A stretch of 64,000 nucleotides of DNA. It comes from Bacteroidota bacterium. Its GTDB lineage: Bacteria; Bacteroidota; Bacteroidia; Bacteroidales; Prolixibacteraceae. The stretch covers positions 1-64,000 of the forward strand of contig JAHEYT010000044.1 of assembly GCA_023251455.1 (NCBI GenBank), written 5' to 3'. This document shows positions 33,401 to 40,612 of the stretch, piece after piece. Under the pieces are notes generated by a model. It did no database searches and was not told the origin of the DNA. It saw only the letters and a program-made list of their open reading frames with translations. Numbering within the stretch: the stretch's first letter is position 1; every line of letters starts with the position of its first letter. Made by a program: the position numbers and the translations under genes.

Positions 33401-33484
33401 CCCCAAACCCCTGAAGGGGCTTCTTCTCCTTACATCGAAAATATTTATATATGGACTTAAGTCCCCTTTAGGGGATTTAGGGGT
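33401..33484. repeat. Inverted pair of CCCCT-rich palindromes (REP-like)
   Basis: CCCCAAACCCCTGAAGGGGC (33401-33420) and AAGTCCCCTTTAGGGGATTT (33459-33478) are two hairpins in opposite orientation separated by an AT-rich spacer, with AGGGGT after the second. It splits the thiol cluster between the reductase gene and the membrane thioredoxin gene. Confidence 0.55.
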
Positions 33485-33496
33485 AAACGTCCATTT

Positions 33497-33916
33497 TCAT
33501 CCAACTTTTGCAATCTCCTTCAATAAAAACTCCTTTGATTTGATTCCCACGAAACGGTTGATTTCGGTGCCATTTTTCAGGAGAATCAGGGTTGGGATAC
33601 TCCTGACTTTAAATTTGTTTGCCAGTGACTGGTATTGCTGAATATCCACTTTTCCAACATGTGAGTTTCCTTTTAGTTCAGTGGCTACGTCGTTTAAAAT
33701 GGGCGCCATCATTCGGCAGGGAGCACACCAGGTGGCCCAAAAATCGACCAGCACCACTTTATTTTTTGTTTGTTGCTGGAAATTCTGCTCGGTAAGTGTC
33801 AATACTTTTGCATGGTCGGCTACCAGGGGTGTTTTTTTCATTTGAGCCATGGCCACAGTTTTGAAAATATATACTGCAACGATGACAATTCCTATTACGA
33901 TTAATGTTGTTTGCAT
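33497..33916 (-). CDS. Membrane-anchored thioredoxin
   Basis: A 139-residue protein. An N-terminal membrane helix (TLIVIGIVIVAVYIF) is followed by a thioredoxin domain with WATWCAPCRMMAPIL and the cis-Pro motif SIPTLILLKNG. There is no cleavage site, so the domain is tethered to the inner membrane. The side cannot be fixed; the Met-Lys-Lys after the helix is compatible with a cytoplasmic domain. It is the second gene of the cluster, 13 bases after the first. Confidence 0.85.
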   Translation of the reverse strand: MQTTLIVIGIVIVAVYIFKTVAMAQMKKTPLVADHAKVLTLTEQNFQQQTKNKVVLVDFWATWCAPCRMMAPILNDVATELKGNSHVGKVDIQQYQSLANKFKVRSIPTLILLKNGTEINRFVGIKSKEFLLKEIAKVG

Positions 33917-33929
33917 GTGACTTTATTTA

Positions 33930-34286
33930 TTAAGCGTTTACTGTTGCGGAGAATTCCTTTTCCAATATTGCCTGAATCTGCGCCTTGGTTTGAATACCTG
34001 CTGTGGCTTTTATAATTTCCCCCTTTTTGTAATAAACAGTGAATGGATATTCCGGAAAATTTTGGACTTCAGGTAAATCATGAAAAAAGAACAACTCGGG
34101 ATGATCATATTCCATATCATAAATCTTTACATGACTGTACTTTTCCTCCAATTCTTCTGCAATCCGGTAAACCGGGATACACAAAGGGCCCATTCGTCCG
34201 CAGATGAGCATAATATTTTCATTTTCTTTAAGTATTTGCTCATACTCAGCTGCACTTTCAATGTGATTTAAGTTTGTGTATAACAT
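33930..34286 (-). CDS. Thioredoxin-fold protein, first gene of the thiol cluster
   Basis: A 118-residue protein with the thioredoxin-fold order of elements. The usual active-site position reads LICGRMGPLCIPVYRIAEEL, that is Cys-x6-Cys rather than CxxC, and the cis-Pro region is EYPFTVYYKKGEI. The second Cys aligns best with the usual first active-site Cys. It may act with a single thiol. It is the promoter-proximal gene, divergent from the Crp/Fnr regulator. Confidence 0.65.
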   Translation of the reverse strand: MLYTNLNHIESAAEYEQILKENENIMLICGRMGPLCIPVYRIAEELEEKYSHVKIYDMEYDHPELFFFHDLPEVQNFPEYPFTVYYKKGEIIKATAGIQTKAQIQAILEKEFSATVNA

Positions 34287-34301
34287 GACTACTTTGATGA
34301 A

Positions 34302-34317
34302 TTTGTTATGTCACAAA
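34302..34317. promoter_or_regulatory. Candidate Crp/Fnr-type operator in the divergent promoter region
   Basis: TTTGT-TATGTC-ACAAA (34302-34317) is a 5-6-5 inverted repeat close to the half-site geometry of Crp/Fnr boxes (TGTGA/TTGAT-N-spaced). It lies 15 bases before the thiol cluster start and 127 bases before the regulator gene. Confidence 0.4.
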
Positions 34318-34443
34318 ACTACATCTTCAAGTAAAGCAAATAAAGATTTTTGAACCGAAGCGCATCGGCTCCTGAATTGAACTGCAACAACTTTTTTATT
34401 GATTTAATCCTAACTTTACTGGCAATTGTAATTTCGATTGGAC

Positions 34444-35139
34444 ATGAAACCCATTCTAGAAACCGACCAGGAGTTTATTTGCGACATTCAGGCGCCTTGT
34501 TTTCAAACGCTTTCACCCGAAGAGGCCGAATTGGTAAGGGCAAGTAAAACGCAGGTGTTGTTCAGGAAAGGCGACAACCTGACCAAACAGGGTGCATTTG
34601 CTTCGTATGCCTTGTTTGTAATCAAAGGCCTGGCAAAGCAGTACATCGAAGGTGATGGCTCAAAAAACTTTAATTTGAGGATTATTCAGCCCGGCGAATT
34701 TGTTGGTTTGTCGGCAATTTTCACCAAAAACACATTCAATTATTCGTCGGTCGCATTGACTGATTGCCAGGTTTTTCTGGTCGAAAAAAATGCTATCACC
34801 ACCATCATCAAGCAAAACGGACAGTTCGGGTTTACCATGATCAAACGGTATTGCGAGCAAAATGCCAACCTTTTCGATACCCTGCGAACAGCAATTTACA
34901 AACAGATGAATGGCAGAATTGCTGATATCCTTCTTTATATTGATGGTTTAAAAGCAGAGAATCCGGAGATCTTTCAACTTCTTTCCAGAAAAGATATGGC
35001 TGACTTTGCCGGAATTTCAACCGAAAGTGCCGTAAAGCTCCTGAAAAGCTTTGAAAAGGACGGATTGATTGAACTGCATGAGAAGGATATTGTGGTTATC
35101 AATCACAACGAATTACTCGAAATCAGTAAAAAAGGTTAA
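34444..35139 (+). CDS. Crp/Fnr-family transcriptional regulator
   Basis: A 231-residue regulator with an N-terminal cyclic-nucleotide-binding-like barrel (FRKGDNLTKQGAFASYALFV, IIQPGEFVGLSAIFT), a dimerisation helix and a C-terminal winged helix (LLSRKDMADFAGISTESAVK). No Cys cluster for an Fe-S centre is seen, and the PGE(F)VGLSA segment lacks the Arg of cAMP-binding Crp. The ATG at 34444 is used because the reading frame two codons earlier begins with TTG. Its divergent position makes it the probable regulator of the thiol cluster. Confidence 0.85.
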   Translation: MKPILETDQEFICDIQAPCFQTLSPEEAELVRASKTQVLFRKGDNLTKQGAFASYALFVIKGLAKQYIEGDGSKNFNLRIIQPGEFVGLSAIFTKNTFNYSSVALTDCQVFLVEKNAITTIIKQNGQFGFTMIKRYCEQNANLFDTLRTAIYKQMNGRIADILLYIDGLKAENPEIFQLLSRKDMADFAGISTESAVKLLKSFEKDGLIELHEKDIVVINHNELLEISKKG

Positions 35140-35211
35140 ATTGTGATTTCTGGTGCAAGTTTTCCAAACTTGTGGTGTCAAATAAACCAAATTCACATTT
35201 GACAAATACGA

Positions 35212-35793
35212 ATGGACGAAGCCCAACTTATCAAGGGAATACAACAAGGTGACCGCAAATCATTTCAAATTCTGGTAGAAACCTACCAACGAATGGTTGT
35301 GAATACTTGTATGGGAATTGTCCACAGCAAAGCCGACGCGGAAGATTTGGCTCAGGATGTTTTTCTGGAAATATTCAGGACCGCGGAAAATTTCAGGGGA
35401 GACGCAAAACTCTCGACATGGCTGTACCGGATTGCCACCAACCGGTCGCTGAATCTGATCCGAAACAATAAACGGAAACGCTTTTTCCAGTCCATCGAGG
35501 AAACCTTTACCGGCGGACGAAACCGAACAAGTGAAATATCGGAGAATCGCGGCGATCAACCCGACCATAATATTATCGACCTGCAGCGAGCTGACCTGTT
35601 GCACCAGGCTATCGACCTGCTGCCCGAAAAACAGCGCATCGCTTTTACTCTAAATAAATACGAAGAATTGCCCTATCAGCAAATTGCTGAAGTCATGGAA
35701 ATCTCTTTAGCTTCGGTTGAGTCGCTGATTCACCGGGCAAAGAAGAACCTTCAGGAACAACTTTTAGATTGTTACAAAAAAAAGTGTGTCTGA
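35212..35793 (+). CDS. ECF sigma factor
   Basis: A 193-residue sigma-70 family ECF factor. Region 2 shows DAEDLAQDVFLEIFR and LSTWLYRIATNRSLNLIR, region 4 shows LPEKQRIAFTLNKYEELPYQ with an HTH that ends SVESLIHRAKKNLQ. The linker (residues about 90-125) is longer than usual. The next gene, an anti-sigma factor, overlaps in a different frame only if its longest form is used. Together they head an operon of exported proteins. Confidence 0.9.
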   Translation: MDEAQLIKGIQQGDRKSFQILVETYQRMVVNTCMGIVHSKADAEDLAQDVFLEIFRTAENFRGDAKLSTWLYRIATNRSLNLIRNNKRKRFFQSIEETFTGGRNRTSEISENRGDQPDHNIIDLQRADLLHQAIDLLPEKQRIAFTLNKYEELPYQQIAEVMEISLASVESLIHRAKKNLQEQLLDCYKKKCV

Positions 35794-35839
35794 TTGCAAG
35801 TTTTTAAAACGAATGGTGTCTTACATTAAAAGCAACAAA

Positions 35840-36265
35840 ATGAAAAACGAGTGCATCCATAAAGACCTGATTTTTTATCTCGACAACGAATTGTCGGCTG
35901 AAACGAGGACTGCCGTTGAAAAACATCTGGAAGAATGTGCCGATTGTCGTAGCTTTTTAGTTTTCTTACAGGAAGGTATGCAAATCATCGAGAAAGAAAA
36001 GAATCCGGAAGTTACACCTTTCTTTTATACCCGATTAAGTGCACGTTTGGATGAAAAACAGGTTTACCAGACACAAAGTCAATGGGCAAGACTGGCGCAA
36101 CCAGCGTTTTTCTCGCTTGTTCTTCTAGGCGGAATTTATGGGGGATTAAAATTAGGCAGCAACGCATCATTGCCTGAAGTAAATCAACAGGCGACCAGCA
36201 GTGTCCAAATGCTCAACGACTTTGAAACTGAACCGATTGAATCATTTTTACTCGATGAATTATGA
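35840..36265 (+). CDS. Zinc-finger anti-sigma factor
   Basis: A 141-residue protein. I start at the ATG at 35840, which gives the typical N-terminus MKNECIHKDLIFYLDNELSA. The zf-HC2 motif H-x3-C-x2-C is present as HLEECADC. A single membrane helix (PAFFSLVLLGGIYGGLKLG, residues about 90-110) anchors it, with a short external C-terminus. It should hold the sigma factor at the membrane until a signal arrives. Its stop overlaps the next start by four bases. Confidence 0.85.
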   Translation: MKNECIHKDLIFYLDNELSAETRTAVEKHLEECADCRSFLVFLQEGMQIIEKEKNPEVTPFFYTRLSARLDEKQVYQTQSQWARLAQPAFFSLVLLGGIYGGLKLGSNASLPEVNQQATSSVQMLNDFETEPIESFLLDEL

Positions 36266-36795
36266 ACGCTGCAAATAAATACAGAATATTGATCTGGATC
36301 ATCGTTATCCTGGTTGCCACGAATCTTTCTACTATCGGTTCATTCTATTATCACCGAAAGACTGAAGTAAAAACACCAGAAACGAAACAGGAAAACCAGA
36401 ATGCGATACCGGGTGAACAGCGTACGCGTTTTTTCAGGGATCAACTCAATCTGAATGCAGAACAGCTTGATAAGTTTCGTGAAATAAACCGGACTTTTAA
36501 CCGCACCGCCAGAGGCATTGAAATGAATCTGGCCCAATTGCGCGAAGATATGATCAGGGAACTTGGAACTCAAAATCCGGACAGCACCCGCCTCAATCAA
36601 ATGGCCACAGAAGTTGGGAATAATCACCGCGAACTCAAGCAGGTAACTACCACTTTTTATCTGGATATGAAAAAGATATGTACGACAGAACAACAAGCAA
36701 AATTGCATGAAATATTTCAGTCGATGCTAAACAAGGATAATCAGGTAAACCTTCCACGGCCCGGAAATCAGGGAGGCCGATGGCGTAACCAATAA
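36262..36795 (+). CDS. Membrane-anchored Spy/CnrX-like periplasmic sensor
   Basis: A 177-residue protein with one N-terminal membrane helix (ILIWIIVILVATNLSTIGSF) and a helical periplasmic domain of the heavy-metal sensor (CnrX/Spy-like, LTxxQ-related) type: FFRDQLNLNAEQLDKFREIN, then long helices, ending ICTTEQQAKLHEIFQ. The end is Gly/Arg-rich. It likely senses metal or envelope stress together with the anti-sigma factor, which it overlaps by four bases. Confidence 0.78.
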   Translation: MNAANKYRILIWIIVILVATNLSTIGSFYYHRKTEVKTPETKQENQNAIPGEQRTRFFRDQLNLNAEQLDKFREINRTFNRTARGIEMNLAQLREDMIRELGTQNPDSTRLNQMATEVGNNHRELKQVTTTFYLDMKKICTTEQQAKLHEIFQSMLNKDNQVNLPRPGNQGGRWRNQ

Positions 36796-36817
36796 ACAAT
36801 CATTCTGAATTTAAATT

Positions 36818-37282
36818 ATGAAAACAAGTCGATTAAATCGGTTTGCAGGGCTTTGCCTTGCCCTAATTCTAACAGCAGGAACCGCAGTTTCAGGCAATAA
36901 TCAGGAAGGAAAAGGCAGGAATGGCGCAATCGCACAGCAAACCTGTATCAATTCAATTTCAGGATTAAGTGAGTACCAAAAAGGAAGAATTGTTACCATG
37001 GAAACCCAAAACCAAATGGTAATGAGCAAACTCCTTGAAAAACGGCGTTCTGCAGACGGAAAAATTCAAAAGGAGGAGATCAAAAAACAAATGGACAAGC
37101 AAGCTGAAACTCACCAGAATGCAGTAACATCCGTTTTAAGCGCCGATCAGCAAACGCAGTTTCTCCAGTTTCAAACCTATGGAACCAATCAAAATGCTCA
37201 AATGCAAAAACAGGGAATGGGGAAAGGTAAGGGCCACGGAAATGGTTCGGGTAAAGGAAAAGGAAATAGATACCAGATGTAA
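36818..37282 (+). CDS. Exported helical protein with Gly/Lys-rich tail
   Basis: A 154-residue exported protein. Signal peptide to about residue 25 (LCLALILTAGTAVSG). The middle is a helical Spy-like domain (QKGRIVTMETQNQMVMSKLL, SVLSADQQTQFLQF). The C-terminal 25 residues are low-complexity Gly/Lys/Met (GKGKGHGNGSGKGKG). The tail type returns in the next two gene products. It may be an envelope chaperone or metal buffer, by inference from the operon. Confidence 0.65.
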   Translation: MKTSRLNRFAGLCLALILTAGTAVSGNNQEGKGRNGAIAQQTCINSISGLSEYQKGRIVTMETQNQMVMSKLLEKRRSADGKIQKEEIKKQMDKQAETHQNAVTSVLSADQQTQFLQFQTYGTNQNAQMQKQGMGKGKGHGNGSGKGKGNRYQM

Positions 37283-37332
37283 ATTCAATTTTTCAAAAAG
37301 AATAAATGTTTAACAATTCAAAAACGAAGATT

Positions 37333-37650
37333 ATGAAAGCAAAGATTTTTTTAACAGGATTAGCCCTCGTGGCAGTAACCGCTTTTGCAAGTGCTCAAAA
37401 CCCAGCTTCCGGTAAAGGAAATGGCACTGGAAACTGCAATGGAACAGCCAAATGTTCTGTTTTTGTTGACGCCAACAAAAACGGCATTTGCGATACCTAC
37501 GAAAACCGCACAACCAATGCTTCGGGCTGCAAAGGAACCGGAACTTGCTCCGGACAAGGGCAGAAACAGGGCAAAGGTAAAGGAGCGAACTTTGTTGATG
37601 TCAATCAGAATGGAGTTTGCGACACTTATGAAGCACTCAAGAAAAAGTAG
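37333..37650 (+). CDS. Small exported protein with two EF-hand-like calcium loops
   Basis: A 105-residue protein from the ATG at 37333, which begins a clean signal peptide (MKAKIFLTGLALVAVTAFAS, cleavage after SAQ). Two loops, FVDANKNGICDTYE and FVDVNQNGVCDTYE, have the DxNxNGxCD spacing of EF-hand/thrombospondin-type calcium loops. They are separated by a Cys/Gly/Lys-rich linker (GQGQKQGKGKG). Binding of Ca or another divalent metal is plausible. Confidence 0.65.
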   Translation: MKAKIFLTGLALVAVTAFASAQNPASGKGNGTGNCNGTAKCSVFVDANKNGICDTYENRTTNASGCKGTGTCSGQGQKQGKGKGANFVDVNQNGVCDTYEALKKK

Positions 37651-37676
37651 TTAATAAAAATTATAAAGTTTTAGAT

Positions 37677-38465
37677 ATGAAAACAAGTATGAAAAGTATC
37701 GTGATGAGTGGTTTTATTGTTGCTTCATTATTGGTTGCCAGTTCGTGCCAGAAAGATGACATGAATGCAGTACAATACGGAAGTGTTTTGAGTGTTTCAG
37801 GAGATGGAACAACTTCAGTAATTGAAGCCAATCTGAAATCAGCGTTGGTTGAAACCGCCGATTTAACTGAGAGCGAATTAGCTTCTTTGGTAAAAATGAA
37901 AGAAGAGGAAAAACTTGCCCGTGACGTTTATGCAGTCCTTGCTAAGAAATTGGGAAGTCAGATCTTTACGAACATTTCAGCAGCAGAAAATAACCACCTG
38001 AACGCCATTGTTTTGCTTCTTACAAACTATGGTTCAACTGAAACTTCAATTGGCGAAGCAGGTATTTTTGCCGATGCTGCAGTTCAGAAATTGTATAACG
38101 ATTTGGTTTCCAAAGCAAGTGTCTCGATTGAAGAAGCTTATATAACAGGTGCATTAATCGAAGAAATGGATATTAAAGATCTTACTGTTGCCCTTACAGC
38201 TACAACAAATGAGAATGTCACACTTGTATTTGAAAATCTGCTTAAAGGTTCACGTAACCACCTCAGGGCATTTAACCGCCAGTTAACAACTTTGGGTGTT
38301 GTTTATACTCCAGTCTATGTCAGCCAAGCTGATTATGATCTGATTGTGAGTTCAGCGATGGAGAAAGGCAAACAATACCGCATGAATGGTCAGGGAAATG
38401 GAATGGGTAAAGGGAAAGGCGGGAAAGGCAAGGGAAATAAGGGCAACGGAAGTTGCAACAATTAG
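37677..38465 (+). CDS. DUF2202 ferritin-like lipoprotein with Gly/Lys-rich tail
   Basis: A 262-residue protein. Signal sequence with lipobox (LLVASSC, Cys about residue 24). Residues about 60-225 form a DUF2202 ferritin-like four-helix domain. Candidate iron ligands are the Glu of KMKEEEKLARDVY, the Glu/His of AAENNHLNAI, the Glu of IEEMDIKDL and the His of SRNHLRAFNR. The C-terminus is GKGKGGKGKGNKGNG. An outer-membrane or periplasmic diiron protein in a metal/oxidative-stress operon is likely. It is the last gene, and a terminator hairpin follows at 38478. Confidence 0.85.
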   Translation: MKTSMKSIVMSGFIVASLLVASSCQKDDMNAVQYGSVLSVSGDGTTSVIEANLKSALVETADLTESELASLVKMKEEEKLARDVYAVLAKKLGSQIFTNISAAENNHLNAIVLLLTNYGSTETSIGEAGIFADAAVQKLYNDLVSKASVSIEEAYITGALIEEMDIKDLTVALTATTNENVTLVFENLLKGSRNHLRAFNRQLTTLGVVYTPVYVSQADYDLIVSSAMEKGKQYRMNGQGNGMGKGKGGKGKGNKGNGSCNN

Positions 38466-38477
38466 AAGTTTCTGAAA

Positions 38478-38517
38478 AATTGCCGGGTGGCTAAATTGTA
38501 AATGCTTCCCGGCAATT
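38478..38517. terminator. Terminator hairpin between convergent operons
   Basis: AATTGCCGGG (38478-38487) and CCCGGCAATT (38508-38517) are perfectly complementary. It lies between the DUF2202 stop and the convergent thioredoxin stop and could serve both. Confidence 0.7.
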
Positions 38518-38525
38518 CAACAAAA

Positions 38526-38990
38526 TTATTTCACAAGCAAAACCTCCTGAATGGCTTTCACCAGAGTTTCTTTTGGCAAAGCGCCCATTGTTGCCTGTGG
38601 TTGCCCATTTACGGGTACAAATAACAAGGTCGGTAAACTTTGAATTCCCATGTTTTGCGACAGCACTTGTTCTGCATCAGTGTCCACTTTATAAACGATG
38701 ATTTTACCGGCATATTCTTTGGCGATTTCCTCAATGCGAGGCGATAATTGACGGCAAGGCCCGCACCAACTGGCATAAAAGTCAATAATGACAGGCAATT
38801 TTCCTTCGAACTTCCACTCTTTATTAACTTCGTAATTAAAGATCTTCTGTTTAAAAACTTCATTTGTCAATACAATTACAGATCCTGATGCAGATGAGTT
38901 TGCACTATCAGCTTTAACAGGATTGCCGGCATTGCAATTACTTAGTAATAACACTAATCCAAGTGTAATTGAAATTATAATTTTTCCCAT
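38526..38990 (-). CDS. Thioredoxin-family lipoprotein
   Basis: A 154-residue exported thioredoxin. From the ATG at 38990 there is a signal sequence with lipobox (LVLLLSNC, Cys about residue 18). The thioredoxin domain has FYASWCGPCRQLSP and the cis-Pro motif SLPTLLFVPVNG. Much longer versions of the frame upstream are not natural. It follows the DUF6132 gene by 35 bases and would act as an envelope disulfide reductase. Confidence 0.88.
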   Translation of the reverse strand: MGKIIISITLGLVLLLSNCNAGNPVKADSANSSASGSVIVLTNEVFKQKIFNYEVNKEWKFEGKLPVIIDFYASWCGPCRQLSPRIEEIAKEYAGKIIVYKVDTDAEQVLSQNMGIQSLPTLLFVPVNGQPQATMGALPKETLVKAIQEVLLVK

Positions 38991-39025
38991 CACATTATTT
39001 TTATGAATTTGTTGAATAAGAATTC

Positions 39026-39271
39026 CTAGCACCTTCCTCTGGCGCAAGGACTGTTCACCAAAAAATAACCCATCGCTCCACCCCAAATGGTACTCATGTA
39101 GGGACTGCTGGTTATACCACAGGTTCCTGAAGTGCAACCAACGAAGTAATAGTAAGAAAATCCGGCGATGGCTCCTATTGCAATCGAAAGAATCGGTCTC
39201 CAGAATTTCCATGTTTTAAAATTCTCTCTGAATGTTCCCGGGCTTGGTTTTACTTCACAATTATTTTCCAT
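39026..39271 (-). CDS. DUF6132-family small membrane protein
   Basis: An 81-residue protein with two membrane helices (PILSIAIGAIAGFSYYYFVG and TIWGGAMGYFLV). Between them is the conserved-looking loop GCTSGTCGITSSPYMS. The Cys-x3-Cys pair in this loop is typical of DUF6132. The C-terminus also has two Cys (SPCARGRC). It lies beside an exported thioredoxin, which suggests a thiol or metal link. Its function is unknown. Confidence 0.8.
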   Translation of the reverse strand: MENNCEVKPSPGTFRENFKTWKFWRPILSIAIGAIAGFSYYYFVGCTSGTCGITSSPYMSTIWGGAMGYFLVNSPCARGRC

Positions 39272-39393
39272 AGTACTTGTCGTATATTGTTTGAGTGCAA
39301 AACTAATAAAAGAAAAGAGTAAATCGCATTAATGACACTTAAATCTTTTTAGTGACACTATTTTATTTACATTTGCATCAGAAAAAATTAATT

Positions 39394-39828
39394 ATGAGCG
39401 CAATATTCAGCAATAGCCTTAGTCCTGAACAACTTGAAGAGATGTTCTCGAATGACGAAAAGTGCCTCGAATTCTTGGCAGGGATCAAATGGGCGGAAGG
39501 TTTTGTGTGTAAAAAGTGCGGCAATACGAATTCATGTCCGGGAAAAGAATCTTTCTCACGCCGCTGCACCAAATGTAAAGCCAAAGAAACTGCTACCAAC
39601 GGAACGGTTTTTCATGGCGTAAAATTCCCGATCAGTAAAGCTTTTTACATCGCTTACCAGGTGTGCAAAGGAAAAGAGGATGTTTCGTCGTACGAATTTG
39701 GGCGCCGGCTTTCATTGCGCCAAATGACCTGCTGGAACTTCAAATCCAAAATACAGCACGCCCTGGAAGAAATGGATTCGCTTACCGACAAGGAACGAAA
39801 CTCGATGGAGAAGATTTTAACAAGCTAA
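39394..39828 (+). CDS. Orphan IS1595-type zinc-ribbon protein (transposase N-terminal domain only)
   Basis: A 144-residue protein from the ATG at 39394. It has the N-terminal zinc-ribbon of IS1595/ISXO2 transposases: FVCKKCGNTNSC and RRCTKCKAKETATNGTVFHG, followed by PISKAFYIAYQVCKGKEDVS. The DDE catalytic domain is missing, and the protein ends normally with helices. No inverted repeats were seen. Since the frame is clean, it may be a domesticated DNA-binding protein rather than a dead transposase. Confidence 0.75.
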   Translation: MSAIFSNSLSPEQLEEMFSNDEKCLEFLAGIKWAEGFVCKKCGNTNSCPGKESFSRRCTKCKAKETATNGTVFHGVKFPISKAFYIAYQVCKGKEDVSSYEFGRRLSLRQMTCWNFKSKIQHALEEMDSLTDKERNSMEKILTS

Positions 39829-39830
39829 AT

Positions 39831-39980
39831 TTATCGGACTGGATACACTTCCATGCTTCCGCACTGCGGACAAACCTCTGTTTTATCAGTTCCCGAACAG
39901 GATTCAACCACTTCCCAATCAACCTCTTCGGAGCTTCCCTGCCAATTGCATTGTTTGCATTTCAAAAGAGTCGGTTCCAT
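39831..39980 (-). CDS. 49-residue zinc-ribbon protein
   Basis: On the minus strand, ATG at 39980 to TAA at 39831 encodes a 49-residue protein that starts MEPTLLKCKQCNWQGSSEEV and ends VCPQCGSMEVYPVR. Two CxxC pairs (CKQC and CPQC) form a complete zinc ribbon. It lies 9 bases downstream of the methyltransferase gene on the same strand, so it is probably cotranscribed. The function is unknown. Confidence 0.65.
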   Translation of the reverse strand: MEPTLLKCKQCNWQGSSEEVDWEVVESCSGTDKTEVCPQCGSMEVYPVR

Positions 39981-39989
39981 AGCGCAGAA

Positions 39990-40589
39990 TTATTTTTGAC
40001 CGACCAATAAAAATACCGGATATTTTACCCCCGAATCGCGCTTGACTTCGAAACATTTCTGGTATTCAATATTTTTAAATCCGGCATTCCTGAATATTTC
40101 GGTAAGTTTTTCAGGATCAAATCCCAAATGGACTTTTACATCGGGACCATGAAAAGAGCCATCTTCCGTATACAAATCGGCAATGGCCAGATACCCTCCA
40201 GGATTCAACATGGAATGGAATGTATAAATAAGTGCTTCATAATCATTTACATGATGCAAAACCATCTGATTGTAAATGATATCAAAATGGTGGTCATAGT
40301 CTTTGTGCTCCAGATCGAACCAAATGGGCAGAATATGATTGGTTTTGAAGTATTCAGTCTTTTCAACACACACCTTTATCATTTCCTGAGAGTTGTCCAT
40401 CAGGGTAATTTCCGAAAACCGGTCTTTCAGCAAAAAGCTTAAGATCCCGGTGCCAGCACCGTATTCCAAAGCTTTCATGAAAGGATTAAGCGGGATCATC
40501 TTTTCGAGTTCTTCGGCAATTGCTACCGAACGATCCATGTGCATTTTATCTTTGTCCCACTCACGGGCCCGGGCATCAAAATCGCTCAT
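39990..40589 (-). CDS. Class I SAM-dependent methyltransferase
   Basis: A 199-residue methyltransferase of the UbiE/Methyltransf_11 type. It begins FDARAREWDKD. Motif I is ALEYGAGTGILSFLL (residues about 40-54), motif II is ITLMDNSQEM, and YNQMVLHHVNDYEALI follows. The C-terminal strand region has GGYLAIADLYTEDGSFH. Substrate not predictable; small molecules are usual. It is cotranscribed with tcdA upstream (23-base gap) and the zinc-ribbon gene downstream. Confidence 0.87.
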   Translation of the reverse strand: MSDFDARAREWDKDKMHMDRSVAIAEELEKMIPLNPFMKALEYGAGTGILSFLLKDRFSEITLMDNSQEMIKVCVEKTEYFKTNHILPIWFDLEHKDYDHHFDIIYNQMVLHHVNDYEALIYTFHSMLNPGGYLAIADLYTEDGSFHGPDVKVHLGFDPEKLTEIFRNAGFKNIEYQKCFEVKRDSGVKYPVFLLVGQK

Positions 40590-40612
40590 CGTGTTTTACT
40601 TTAGGTTGTATT

